From: Ignavibacteriaceae bacterium
GTDB taxonomy: Bacteria; Bacteroidota; Ignavibacteria; Ignavibacteriales; Ignavibacteriaceae
DNA length: 64,000 nucleotides
Direction of reading: 5' to 3'
Assembly: GCA_013360295.1 (NCBI GenBank)
Contig: JABWCL010000014.1
Coordinates: 30,973 to 94,972 of the forward strand
Each line of letters starts with the position of its first letter. Position 1 is the stretch's first letter. Positions 18,110-26,810 of the stretch are shown here, one piece after another. Under the pieces are notes generated by a model that ran no database searches, was not told the DNA's origin, and was given only the letters and a program-made list of their open reading frames with translations. Made by a program: the position numbers and the translations under genes.

Positions 18110-19048
18110 ATGAAAAAGATATTTTTAGTATTTGCAGTATTATTGACGTTCTCCGGTTGCAGCGGCTATTTATATACTGATATGCCGGGACTGGAGTTTG
18201 ATCAGATTGATTACGGATTCCCTGTAAAGAAAGCCTTGCAGAGCCCGACTATAGCTTATATAGATGAAGGAAGCGGAAAAGAAACACTGATACTTGTTCA
18301 CGGCCTCGCGAGCAACGCGGGGTTCTGGCGTTATGTCATCCCGGAACTTTCGAAACAGTACAGGGTTATAGTTGTTGATCTGCCCGGCTACGGTAAATCA
18401 TCCAAAGAACCTTACTCTTTCACTTTATCATTTTACGCGGAACAGGTTAAGCGACTTGCAGACCATCTTGGAATAAAGAAATTTGTATATGCGGGGCATT
18501 CGATGGGGGGACAGATCGGATTGATCTTTGCCCTGAAATATCCCCAAATGCTTGAGAAACTTGTCCTTGCCGCACCTGCAGGAGTTGAAGAATTTGAGCG
18601 GGGGGAAGGTGACTGGCTGAGAAGCGTTATTACCATTAAAGGCGTTAAGACAACTCCGGAGGAAGGTATCCGCCGCAACCTCGCAAATAACTTCTATACC
18701 TGGGATAGTAAATGGGAGTGGATGGTTGAAGAAAGAGTCAGAATGGCAAAGGCTTCTGACTTTGAAGACTTCTGCTACACGGTTACCCGCTGTGTGAACG
18801 CGATGCTTGATGAACCGACGTTCAATAAACTTAAAAGTATAAAAGTCCCGACAATGATTGTATATGGAAAATATGACGGACTGATCCCGAATCCATATTT
18901 AAATCCCGGTTTCACCGCGGATGTTTTTACCTGGGGCGCTTCACAGATCCCGGACTGCAAACTGGTTGAAATTGATGAATGCGGGCATATGCTTCAGATC
19001 GAAAAGCCGGAAGCATTCATTAATGCGGTTAAGGATTTTGTAAAATAA
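18110..19048 (+). CDS. Alpha/beta hydrolase, predicted lipoprotein
   Basis: A 312-aa serine hydrolase with a lipoprotein signal (FSGC, Cys 17). It shows the oxyanion strand LVHGLAS (62-68), nucleophile elbow GHSMGG (S131), acid D256 and H293 (ECGHM). It should be an esterase, lipase or similar enzyme anchored in the envelope. It lies 9 nt after the porin and 5 nt before a cytoplasmic relative, which appears to be a tandem duplication with loss or gain of the signal. The substrate is unknown; an ester yielding a short acid would fit the upstream uptake genes. Confidence 0.85.
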   Translation: MKKIFLVFAVLLTFSGCSGYLYTDMPGLEFDQIDYGFPVKKALQSPTIAYIDEGSGKETLILVHGLASNAGFWRYVIPELSKQYRVIVVDLPGYGKSSKEPYSFTLSFYAEQVKRLADHLGIKKFVYAGHSMGGQIGLIFALKYPQMLEKLVLAAPAGVEEFERGEGDWLRSVITIKGVKTTPEEGIRRNLANNFYTWDSKWEWMVEERVRMAKASDFEDFCYTVTRCVNAMLDEPTFNKLKSIKVPTMIVYGKYDGLIPNPYLNPGFTADVFTWGASQIPDCKLVEIDECGHMLQIEKPEAFINAVKDFVK

Positions 19049-19053
19049 ATCAA

Positions 19054-19926
19054 ATGCAGTTTCCTGAATTAGAATATGATTTCCCGTTCAGGCTGATTAA
19101 GTTAGAAGATAATAATACGGTCGCCGCCTGTGAAGCCGGTTCCGGGGAGACCGTGTTATTATTTGTTCACGGGCTTGCAAGTTATATGAAAGCCTGGTTT
19201 AAGCTGATCCCCTTCTTCGAAAACAACTTCAGATGCATAACAATCGACCTCCCCGGATATGGCAAATCAACAGGAGGAGTTCATCCGGGTACACAGAAAT
19301 ATTATTCGGATGTGCTTAAAAAATTAATTGACACTTTGGAGTTAAAGAATGTTATTGGCGTTGGCCACTCTATGGGAGGACAAGTAGTTCTGTCAGCTGC
19401 GCTTGAGCATCCCGGAATCTTCAAAAAAATGGTGCTGTTCGCTCCGGCTGGTTTTGAGACCTTCACTCCGGAGGAAACGGCGTGGATCAGGAAGAACTAT
19501 ACGGCCCAGACTTACTCCCTCCCTGATGAAACACAACTTAGGAATGCCTATAACTCGAATTTTTTCCGCGTGCCCGCTGATATGGAATCAATGCTTCAGG
19601 ACCGGATTAAGATGACAGGTTATAAAAACTTTCCGCAATACTGTGAGGTCGTGGCAAACTCTCTTCACGGATTAGTGGAAGCACCTGTTTTCGCGCGACT
19701 AAAGGAGATAAATGTACCAGCATCCGTTATTTATGGTGCCAATGATGCTCTTATACCTCATCCGCTTATACATAAAGACCATAATCTCAAAGAGGTTGCT
19801 GCCCGCGCCGTAGCGGAAAATAATCTTTTTGAATTGAATATAATTAATGAGTGCGGTCACTTTGTCCCCTTTGAGAAGCCGGGTGAATCGGCTGAAATTA
19901 TTAATCGCTTCCTGGGGATGAGTTAG
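19054..19926 (+). CDS. Alpha/beta hydrolase, cytoplasmic paralogue
   Basis: A 290-aa serine hydrolase without a signal peptide. FVHGLAS (37-43), nucleophile S106 in GHSMGG, D231 and H269 (ECGHF) form the active site. It resembles the preceding hydrolase throughout (same elbow, same LPGYGKS turn and same spacing), so the pair arose by duplication. One is lipid-anchored and one cytoplasmic, suggesting successive cuts of the same type of ester on both sides of the membrane (inference). Confidence 0.85.
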   Translation: MQFPELEYDFPFRLIKLEDNNTVAACEAGSGETVLLFVHGLASYMKAWFKLIPFFENNFRCITIDLPGYGKSTGGVHPGTQKYYSDVLKKLIDTLELKNVIGVGHSMGGQVVLSAALEHPGIFKKMVLFAPAGFETFTPEETAWIRKNYTAQTYSLPDETQLRNAYNSNFFRVPADMESMLQDRIKMTGYKNFPQYCEVVANSLHGLVEAPVFARLKEINVPASVIYGANDALIPHPLIHKDHNLKEVAARAVAENNLFELNIINECGHFVPFEKPGESAEIINRFLGMS

Positions 19927-19953
19927 TGTAATGCCCCGGTTGTACTGAAGTTG

Positions 19954-19999
19954 AATGGAACGCAGAGAACACAGATTTTTAAGGATCATCACAGATTTT
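19954..19999. repeat. Dispersed GATGGAACGCAGA-type repeat fragment
   Basis: Reads AATGGAACGCAGAGAACACA and continues with CACAGATTTT. It belongs to the same phrase family as 20751-20842, 37340-37431 and 63914-63965, and lies in the gap between hydrolase and ECF-like gene. Confidence 0.45.
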
Positions 20000-20009
20000 A
20001 TAAAAAAAG

Positions 20010-20057
20010 CAAGGCGCTAAATTGACCCTCTTTGATATGCCTTGTTGTGTTTTTTAT
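20010..20057 (+). terminator. Possible rho-independent terminator after the hydrolase pair
   Basis: CAAGGC (20010-20015) can pair with GCCTTG (20039-20044), followed by TTGTGTTTTTTAT. The 23-nt loop is long, so the call is tentative. Confidence 0.4.
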
Positions 20058-20118
20058 AAATTCAAAAATCGTTAAATTTCACTTTGTTTGAATATTAATT
20101 ACCAAGGAAGAGTGTAAA

Positions 20119-20625
20119 ATGGAAATGGCACTACCAAGACAGAATATGGTTACACGCAGTGTCCTGTTGAATATCGTTGGAATCGCGTTTGTATATTTGG
20201 CCCCGACTCTCTCACATTTTTTTGCCGCGCCGGTTTATTATCTTGAACCGATGAGGCTTATGGTTGTTCTAGGGCTTGTGCACACGAACCGTACCAATGC
20301 CGTAATTATGTCTCTTACTCTTCCGGCTTTCTCCTTTTTTATCTCCTCACATCCGGTTTTTTTGAAAGCTTCCCTGATATCGGTTGAGCTGCTGGTGAAT
20401 GTTTTAGTTTTTGTATGGCTGAGTAAAAAATTGAAAGAAATTGCGGTGGCGGCTTTCCTCAGTATTCTGGTTAGCAAACTATTCTACTACGCGGTAAAAG
20501 CCGTTCTGCTCAGCAGCGCGTTACTGGGAGGGTCCCTGGTCTCAACTCCTATTATGGTGCAGGTGATGATGACCCTGATATTCAGCGCGTATGTTTATCA
20601 GATGTTAGGAAAGAAAAAAGAATAA
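20119..20625 (+). CDS. Small integral membrane protein, possible ECF-type S component
   Basis: A 168-aa protein with five or six hydrophobic segments. The pattern EPMRLMVVLGLVHTNRTNA followed by TLPAFSFFISSHPVFLKA is reminiscent of substrate-binding (S) components of energy-coupling-factor vitamin transporters, and the size fits. No ECF ATPase or T component is in the window; group II S components use shared modules encoded elsewhere. The substrate is unknown. A clear terminator follows at 20644. Confidence 0.5.
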   Translation: MEMALPRQNMVTRSVLLNIVGIAFVYLAPTLSHFFAAPVYYLEPMRLMVVLGLVHTNRTNAVIMSLTLPAFSFFISSHPVFLKASLISVELLVNVLVFVWLSKKLKEIAVAAFLSILVSKLFYYAVKAVLLSSALLGGSLVSTPIMVQVMMTLIFSAYVYQMLGKKKE

Positions 20626-20643
20626 TACTACCTATATAGCACG

Positions 20644-20662
20644 AACCCCAAAAGGGGTTTTT
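20644..20662 (+). terminator. Rho-independent terminator
   Basis: Stem AACCCC / GGGGTT with a 4-nt A loop and a run of T directly after. It closes the membrane protein gene ending at 20625. Confidence 0.8.
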
Positions 20663-20750
20663 CTGTTATAACAACAATTCCAGAGGTTAATCAATCATAC
20701 GCCTCAATAACAGCGGCGGGAGGGGCAACCCCGCTCTCCTACTTTACAAA

Positions 20751-20842
20751 TCTGCGGTCACCCGTTGAATCTGCGTAATCTGTGGTCCATCGCAACAAAT
20801 TAAACAGACTATATTTGCAGGTATCTCAAAGTTCTTTGTAAT
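20751..20842. repeat. Dispersed repeat copy 1 (pairs with 37340-37431)
   Basis: TCTGCGGTCACCCGTTGAAT followed by CTGTGGTCCAT and AAATTAAACAG..CTATATT is found again, with few changes, at 37340. Similarity continues into a CAAAGT..TTTGT tail. The copies are noncoding and lie beside unrelated genes. Confidence 0.7.
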
Positions 20843-20859
20843 ATCATTTTAATTCAATT

Positions 20860-21195
20860 CTAATACATCAGGTGTTTTTTTGAGGCGTCTTTCCAGCCCG
20901 CCTGGCTCTCGTATTTGACGAAAAATATTTTCAATTCCGCCTGGCTTTCGTAGTCAGTGAAAAATATCTTTTTATCTGCCTAACTTTCATATTTAACGAA
21001 AAACCATTTCCCGTCATTTTTCCCTGCCTGACTTTCGTACTTTACTTTATAGACGCATAAATCAGCCCGGCTTTCATAATCAACTACAAAGACCTTTACG
21101 TCAGCTTGACTCTCATATTTTACTGAATAAAAGCGCTGGGCAGAGAGCGGGAGGGACAAAAAAACTAACAGGCTCAAAACGGCGGGTATCTTCAT
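20860..21195 (-). pseudogene. DUF6150-like secreted repeat protein, interrupted by an amber codon
   Basis: The protein starts with a signal peptide (1-19, LSLPLSAQ) followed by a 12-16-residue unit of the type VKYESQAD. Six units are encoded. After the fourth (FVKYES) the codon TAG at 20980-20982 stands where the other units mostly have CAG (Gln). The frame then runs on through two more units and ends AGWKDASKKHLMY at a TAG (20860-20862), the ending I associate with DUF6150. So the full gene would be about 111 aa and the stop is a single C-to-T change. The function is unknown; probably an envelope or secreted beta-repeat protein. Readthrough is not excluded, but TAG also ends normal genes here. 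Confidence 0.8.
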
Positions 21196-21261
21196 TTCAG
21201 CTCCGGGATTAATTATTAAAATGATTGTTTAGTAATCAGCATATTCGGATTTCCGGACATA

Positions 21262-21282
21262 TTTACGTTAAAAATTCGTAAA
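21262..21282. promoter_or_regulatory. Inverted repeat between DUF6150 and the CLC gene
   Basis: TTTACG / CGTAAA arms with a 9-nt spacer lie 26 nt before the CLC start codon in the divergent region. A possible operator; nothing else supports it. Confidence 0.25.
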
Positions 21283-21308
21283 TTTGAACATACTGCTTAA
21301 AACTACTG

Positions 21309-23087
21309 ATGAAATTTACAAAAAAATTAGAGACGTTTAAGTCATTTCTTAGAAACAAACTCAGTCACCGCCAGTATCTTATTCTGTTCAGCATAATTGT
21401 CGGACTTGTTTCGGGTATAGCGGCTGTACTTCTTAAGGTCTCTGTTCATAATATCAGTTACTTCCTGACAAGCGGAATCCACATCCGCAGGCACGAATAC
21501 CTCTACCTGTTATTCCCTTTAACGGGTATACTCCTGACAGTTACTTTTATAAAATATGTTCTTAAGGGCCGTTTTGGTAAAGGCGCTGCTCACATCCTCT
21601 ATTATATTTCGCGGAAGCTAAGCATAATTGAGAAACCGACAATGTACTCGCACATGGTAACAAGCGCTTTAACTGTGGGATTCGGCGGGTCCGCAGGGCT
21701 GGAGGCTCCGATTGTAGTGACGGGCGCAGCGATTGGTTCAAATATAGGTAAATCCGCTGAGACTGATTACCGGGAACGCACTCTGTTGTTGGCTTGCGGA
21801 TCAGCAGCGGGCATCGCAGCGGTTTTCAACGCGCCTATTGCCGGATTAATGTTCGCGATAGAAGTCTTAATTTCTGAGGTGACAATTTCAGCTTTTGTTC
21901 CTCTGATAATTGCATCCGCAACCGGTGCGCTCTGCTCAAAAATAATTTTGCAGGAGGGGATACTTCTCAGTTTTCATCTAACTTCGCCTTTTGATTATAT
22001 GAATGTCCCTTACTACATTCTGCTTGGAGTGATCGCGGGATTGTTCTCGCTCTACTACGCCAGGATGTTTAAAAAAATCGAGGGACTATTTAAGCCGTTA
22101 GAAATAAGATCATATCAAAAAGCGCTGGCGGGAGGATTAATTGTGGCTACTCTGATCTTTCTTTTCCCGCCGCTCTTTGGAGAAGGGTATACCAGTATTA
22201 AACTTCTTGCTGAAGGTAATCTCACCAGGCTCATATCGGAGACTATGCTCGGAAGCCTCAGCAGCAATGAATGGTATCTTTTATCAATCATCGGATTGAT
22301 CGCCGTGATAAAAGTAATTGCCACGGCATTTACACTCGGAAGCGGCGGAAACGGCGGTAACTTTGCCCCATCGCTTTTTGTTGGCGCCTTCCTTGGTTTT
22401 TTTGTGGCGAGGCTTTTAAACACACTTAAAATCGCGAATCTCCCCGAAGCCAATTTTACGCTCGTCGGTATGGCAGGTATTCTCAGCGGCGTAATGTATG
22501 CCCCGCTTACCGGAATATTTCTGATTGCTGAGGTGACCGGCGGATATGAACTGATGCTGCCGCTTATGATCGTTTCTGTATCGGCTTATGCCATTGTAAG
22601 ACACTTTGAACCTTATTCGATGGATACTAAAGAACTGGCCGCGAAGGGTGAACTCATTACGGGGAACAGGGATAAGACGGTTCTTGCCCTCTTAAAAGTT
22701 GAGGATATCATTGAAACTGATTTTTTAACCGTAAAAAACACCGCGACACTCAGGGAGCTTCAGGAGGTGATCGCCTCTTCCCGCAGGAATATTTATCCCG
22801 TCGTTAACAATGAGGGGGCGCTGCTGGGAACAATTTCACTTGCAAATATCAGGGAAATTCTATTTAACCTTGATGAATTCGGCGACCTGCTTGTTATAGA
22901 ACTGATTGATAAACCAAGAGGAGTTGTAAACTACTACGACGAAATGAGTAAGGTTATGAAACTGTTTGACGATACCGGATCGTGGAACATTCCCGTGCAG
23001 AAAGACGGAAAGTATGCAGGCTTTGTTTCAAAGTCCAGCATTTTTACCCGTTACAGGGATGAACTCCTCAGCCACTATAACGAATAA
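21309..23087 (+). CDS. CLC-type chloride channel with C-terminal CBS pair
   Basis: A 592-aa membrane protein of the CLC family, plus two CBS domains (about 455-590) that may sense nucleotides. The gating glutamate E132 is present in GLEAP, and GGNFAPSLF (about 355-363) is the third anion-site segment. Two differences from E. coli ClcA stand out. The selectivity segment GSGIP is GKGAA (90-94), with Lys91 replacing the central Ser. The internal proton glutamate E203 aligns with V186 (FAIEV), as in animal CLC channels. This suggests a channel rather than a Cl-/H+ exchanger. No neighbour points to a role; the gene is convergent with the MenC-like gene, 8 nt apart. Confidence 0.88.
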   Translation: MKFTKKLETFKSFLRNKLSHRQYLILFSIIVGLVSGIAAVLLKVSVHNISYFLTSGIHIRRHEYLYLLFPLTGILLTVTFIKYVLKGRFGKGAAHILYYISRKLSIIEKPTMYSHMVTSALTVGFGGSAGLEAPIVVTGAAIGSNIGKSAETDYRERTLLLACGSAAGIAAVFNAPIAGLMFAIEVLISEVTISAFVPLIIASATGALCSKIILQEGILLSFHLTSPFDYMNVPYYILLGVIAGLFSLYYARMFKKIEGLFKPLEIRSYQKALAGGLIVATLIFLFPPLFGEGYTSIKLLAEGNLTRLISETMLGSLSSNEWYLLSIIGLIAVIKVIATAFTLGSGGNGGNFAPSLFVGAFLGFFVARLLNTLKIANLPEANFTLVGMAGILSGVMYAPLTGIFLIAEVTGGYELMLPLMIVSVSAYAIVRHFEPYSMDTKELAAKGELITGNRDKTVLALLKVEDIIETDFLTVKNTATLRELQEVIASSRRNIYPVVNNEGALLGTISLANIREILFNLDEFGDLLVIELIDKPRGVVNYYDEMSKVMKLFDDTGSWNIPVQKDGKYAGFVSKSSIFTRYRDELLSHYNE

Positions 23088-23095
23088 GAGAGAGT

Positions 23096-24262
23096 CTATT
23101 TCTTTAAGAGTCCTGTGAGGTTTTCACTCCTCAGGGTATATTTTTTTAATTTATCGGTTTCAATCCTCACACCGGTGCCGCTTCCTTCCGGAATGGAAAT
23201 AAAACCTTCATCATCAAGAGTTACAATCGGAGAAACTATGTCCTCCTTAAAGTAACGAAGCGTCTCCGAAGTATCGCCCGGTATCGTAAAGGCGGGAGCG
23301 GTCTGAAGGTGTATGTTAAATGCCCGTCCAATACCGGTTTCATCCATTCCGCCCGACCAGACCGGAATCCCTCTTGACTGCGCGTAGTTAGCGATTCTCA
23401 AAGCTTCAATTATTCCTCCCACACGCCCTTCTTTTATGTTTATTATCCTGCAGCTTCCGAGTTCGACTGCCGTGATCGCATCATCAAGCGAATGAATGGA
23501 TTCATCCAGGCAGACCGGCGTGTCAATCTCTTTTTGAAGCTTTGAATGAAAATAAATATCGCTGTATGAAAGGGGCTGTTCAATCATTAAAAGGTTGAAA
23601 ACATCAAGTTCCTTTAAATGATTTATGTCATTAATACTGTAGTCTCCGTTTGCGTCCGCCATAAGCTGGATAAAAGGGAATCTCTCTCTTACCGCGGCGA
23701 CCCACTCAACATCTTTTCCTCTCTTGATTTTCATCTTTACACGGTGATAACGTTTTTCAACTGCCTCAGCCACCGAGTCAAGTAATTCATCAACAGTGTC
23801 TTTTATACCGATACTGATTCCTGACATAATCATTTTCTTCTCCAATCCAAGCAGTGCGTGTAGGGGTACCTCCCGCATTCTGGCTATCAGATCGAGCAGC
23901 GCGTTCTCAATCGCCGCTTTCGCCATTTTATTTCCGCGGATATGATCCATTTCCCTAAGAAAATCAGTAAAAGATTTTCCCTCCCTGATCAGAGGAACGA
24001 TAAACTCCTTTATTATGTGCAGGCAGGAAGTAGTTGTTTCCGGACTGTAGAATGGGTCCGGATCCGCCACACATTCGCCCCATCCGCTGAACTCACCCGA
24101 ATCAATACGAATCAGAAGAGCTTCCTTGCAGTCCCAGGTATAAGAACTGATGGAGAATGGCGTCACAAACGGAAGGCTGACTGTAACCGCTTCAATTTGG
24201 CTTATGGAAGGGATCGTAATTTCTCCGGTGAGATGAGGGTCATATATATCTGTGCGGGTCAT
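23096..24262 (-). CDS. menC: Enolase-superfamily enzyme, o-succinylbenzoate synthase / N-succinylamino acid racemase type
   Basis: With the start at ATG 24260-24262 the protein has 388 aa; a GTG three codons upstream is the alternative. The active-site set of the muconate-lactonising subgroup is visible: K176-M-K178, metal ligands D203 (DAN), E228 (EQP) and D253 (DES), and K277 in IKEGRVGG. The C-terminal signature WSGGMDETGIGRAFNI is that of the OSBS/NSAR branch. OSBS makes o-succinylbenzoate in menaquinone synthesis; close relatives racemise N-succinylamino acids. No other men genes are in view, so either activity is possible. The symbol is tentative. Confidence 0.8.
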   Translation of the reverse strand: MTRTDIYDPHLTGEITIPSISQIEAVTVSLPFVTPFSISSYTWDCKEALLIRIDSGEFSGWGECVADPDPFYSPETTTSCLHIIKEFIVPLIREGKSFTDFLREMDHIRGNKMAKAAIENALLDLIARMREVPLHALLGLEKKMIMSGISIGIKDTVDELLDSVAEAVEKRYHRVKMKIKRGKDVEWVAAVRERFPFIQLMADANGDYSINDINHLKELDVFNLLMIEQPLSYSDIYFHSKLQKEIDTPVCLDESIHSLDDAITAVELGSCRIINIKEGRVGGIIEALRIANYAQSRGIPVWSGGMDETGIGRAFNIHLQTAPAFTIPGDTSETLRYFKEDIVSPIVTLDDEGFISIPEGSGTGVRIETDKLKKYTLRSENLTGLLKK

Positions 24263-24404
24263 ACTGCTCACAAAGTAAATAAATGTTATTTACAAAGCTA
24301 ACCGATTCAGAAGTAAAAAGAAAATATAAATTTATTTCAGGAGAGATGACTGATAATTGCCTGCAATCATTATTTTTATGCCGAAAATTAATTTAATCTG
24401 AAAG

Positions 24405-24839
24405 ATGGAACACGAAATCATTTGTGAAGTAAACAAATTACCCCCACTTGAGGCGGTGAAGGAAATATATATTAGGTCAGGACTCGCCGAACGCCGCCCT
24501 GTTGGGAGCAGCGAAGTCTTCGCGCAGATGATCGCGAACGCTAATCTTACCGTAACGGCCAGAATAGGGGAAAGGTATATTGGTATCTCCCGCTCGCTTA
24601 CTGACTTTGGCTACATTTGCTATCTGGCCGACCTTGCCGTGGATAAAGAATTCCAGAAGTCGGGTGTGGGATTGTTGCTGATAGAAGAAACCCAAAAGCA
24701 GCTTGGTGAAAACGCGAAGATTGTCCTTCTCGCCGCGCCTGCTGCTGTGGATTATTATCCCAAAATAGGATTTGCTAAGCATAACTCTGCCTGGATAATT
24801 GACGCGAGAGGGACCTTAGTAAAAAGTAAAAAGAAATAA
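24405..24839 (+). CDS. GNAT-family N-acetyltransferase
   Basis: A 144-aa protein with the GNAT core: strand YLADLAVDKEFQKSGVGLLLIEE (about 71-93), whose Q/R-x-x-G-x-G/A-like loop (KSGVGLL) binds acetyl-CoA pyrophosphate, and a later VLLAAPAAVDYYPKIGF strand typical of the family. It transfers an acetyl group to an unknown amine. The TerC-like gene starts 22 nt after it and may be co-transcribed. Confidence 0.82.
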   Translation: MEHEIICEVNKLPPLEAVKEIYIRSGLAERRPVGSSEVFAQMIANANLTVTARIGERYIGISRSLTDFGYICYLADLAVDKEFQKSGVGLLLIEETQKQLGENAKIVLLAAPAAVDYYPKIGFAKHNSAWIIDARGTLVKSKKK

Positions 24840-24861
24840 TGTAACTAAATAAAAAGGATAT

Positions 24862-25600
24862 ATGTAAAATATATACAACTGAAGCGGTCATAGAGCTTTT
24901 AACACTAGTCGCGCTTGAGATTGTGCTGGGCATTGATAATGTGATTTCTATTTCTATTCTTTCCGGTAAACTGCCGCAGGAGCAGCAGAACAGGGCAGGA
25001 GTTACCAGGCTGTCGCTTACGATAATAACAAGGATCGCACTGCTGTTTTCAATCACCCTCATTATGAAGCTCACTGCTCCCGTCTTTAACGTGTGGGGTA
25101 ATGAAATTTCCGGAAGGGATATGATACTGATAATAGGCGGGCTTTTTCTGCTCGCAAAAAGTACCCGCGAAATACACAAAAAACTGGAAGGCGAAGAGCA
25201 CGAACAGAAGACAAACGGCGCGGCAAAGTTTGGTTCCGTAATATTTCAGATATTATTGCTTGATCTCGTCTTTTCTCTTGATTCGGTTATCACAGCGGTG
25301 GGGATGGTAGGCCAGTTGTGGGTAATGATTACTGCCGTTATTGTCGCGGTGATATTTATGCTCGCGTTCTCGGGTAAGATAAGCGATTTTGTTAATCACC
25401 GCCCGACAATCAAAATGCTCGCTTTAAGTTTTCTTCTGCTCATCGGCTTTACACTAATACTTGAGGGCTTCGATCAGCACGTGCCAAAAGGTTATATCTA
25501 TTTCGGAATGGCGTTCTCATTTTTTGTTGAATTGCTGAACCTTCGGGCGACAAGAAAGAAACGGATTGAACCCGTAAAACTGCGGGTGCATTATAAATAG
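24862..25600 (+). CDS. TerC-family membrane protein with an apparent frameshift at its first codons
   Basis: Residues matching TerC (ALEIVLGIDNVISISIL, later DLVFSLDSVITAVGM) are clear, with seven or so membrane helices. TerC proteins are implicated in metal (Mn2+) or tellurite homeostasis. The homologous frame is open from 24845, but its first ATG/GTG/TTG start is GTG 24923, which would remove most of helix 1 and the conserved Glu of LEIVLG. A well-placed ATG at 24862, after AAAAAGGAT, is followed at once by an extra T (ATG TAA). Deleting that T gives MKIYTTEAVIELLTLVALE, exactly the missing N terminus. So there is a one-base insertion, real or a sequencing error; otherwise a non-ATG start is used. 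Confidence 0.78.
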
Positions 25601-25623
25601 ATAGCGCTTAGATCCGGCTGCGT

Positions 25624-26775
25624 TCATACTTCCAGTTCCGCGAGCCATTCACCAAGCCGGAGTATCTTGATTCTTCCGGCTTGTTCGTTTTGCCTCAAAT
25701 TATGAACGAGTTGTATCGCTTCAATTGCCGGGAATCTGTCAGCGAAATACTTAAGATTGGGTGACACTTCGGCCTCACTCATCTTAACCTCGATAATTGT
25801 TTTTAAAGTACCGTCAATCGCAATGGCGAAATCAACCTCTTTTTTATCTTTTGTTCTAATGTAAAATAATTCAGAGCGTACCCCTTTAACGTCAAACAGA
25901 TACTGAGTGAGCTTAAGCAAACTCAGCGCCACAACATTTTCCAGTTTAATGCCTGCGTCGCCATCAACGTAACCGGTATCATAAAAATACATTTTAGGAG
26001 TTTGAAGCAGGCTGCGGGATATGTTCTTATTAAACGGGTGAATTAAGAATACTGTGTAAAGGCTTTCCAGTACTCCGATATATTTCTTAACCGTGTTCGG
26101 AGATATCTGAAGATCTCCGGCAATATTATTAAATGACAGAGGCGCGCCGACTCGCCCTCTAAGAAGATCAAGCAGGAGCCTCATTGTTTTTACTTCCTCA
26201 ATCCTGCTAATATCAAAAATATCTTCCCTCACCAGATCGGTAAAGTATTGATTTCTCCACCTTGAGGCTTCAATTAATGCATCATCTTCCGGGAAATTTA
26301 ATCCTGATATCATCGGTTCGGGAAATCCGCCAAACTTTATAAGTGACTCAGCGGCTGAATAAGGAGATATTGTTTCGCTGATAATTTCCTTTGGGGAAAG
26401 TGGGTTAAGGCGCAGACTAAGATATCTGCCTGAAAGAGAGTCACCGGTTTTACGAAAGGTGTCAAATCTTGCGCTGCCTGTAACCAGAATAGCCTGGTGT
26501 TCCGGCCTGGTATCGAATACTCCTTTAATAAAATTCTTCCACCCCCTCATTTTGTGGATTTCATCAAAGATAATTAAGTCCGTGTCTTCAGGCCACAGCA
26601 TCTTTTTTATGATCCTGTTATCATTAATATTATCATAATTCAGATACACGGGTTTCTTAAAACTGCTCATTATCTGTTTCGACAGATAAGTTTTACCGAC
26701 CTGGCGCGGACCTGTCAGGAAAACCATTTTTTTCCGGAGGTCCTTCAGTAATTGTGCTTGTAAATAGCGTTCCAT
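25624..26775 (-). CDS. AAA+ ATPase of the AAA_14/DUF4143 family
   Basis: A 383-aa protein with Walker A GPRQVGKTYL (21-30), Walker B LIIFDEIHK (about 67-75) and sensor GSARFD, followed by the DUF4143 region. That part has a winged-helix stretch (NNIAGDLQISPNTVKKYIGVL, about 218-238) and a nuclease-like tail KKEVDFAIAIDG...IIEVKMSE with the E-x-K pattern. Such genes are common, solitary and of unknown role; toxin-antitoxin or mobile-element links have been suggested for relatives. The start codon lies right at the predicted transcription start (see promoter). Confidence 0.85.
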   Translation of the reverse strand: MERYLQAQLLKDLRKKMVFLTGPRQVGKTYLSKQIMSSFKKPVYLNYDNINDNRIIKKMLWPEDTDLIIFDEIHKMRGWKNFIKGVFDTRPEHQAILVTGSARFDTFRKTGDSLSGRYLSLRLNPLSPKEIISETISPYSAAESLIKFGGFPEPMISGLNFPEDDALIEASRWRNQYFTDLVREDIFDISRIEEVKTMRLLLDLLRGRVGAPLSFNNIAGDLQISPNTVKKYIGVLESLYTVFLIHPFNKNISRSLLQTPKMYFYDTGYVDGDAGIKLENVVALSLLKLTQYLFDVKGVRSELFYIRTKDKKEVDFAIAIDGTLKTIIEVKMSEAEVSPNLKYFADRFPAIEAIQLVHNLRQNEQAGRIKILRLGEWLAELEV

Positions 26776-26781
26776 AGCGTA

Positions 26782-26810
26782 AAATTAGCACAATCGTGCA
26801 AAAAAGTCAA
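26782..26810 (-). promoter_or_regulatory. Sigma-70-type promoter, probably leaderless, for the DUF4143 ATPase
   Basis: On the minus strand: -35 TTGACT (26805-26810), 17-bp spacer, -10 TAATTT (26782-26787). Transcription would begin within a base or two of the ATG at 26773-26775. The spacer holds the palindrome GCAC-N4-GTGC, a plausible repressor site. Confidence 0.6.

Noticed and set aside
20980..20982. Amber suppression or recoding as a rule in this genome
   Set aside because: TAG ends several ordinary genes in the window (for example at 8600 and 19926), so general recoding is unlikely.
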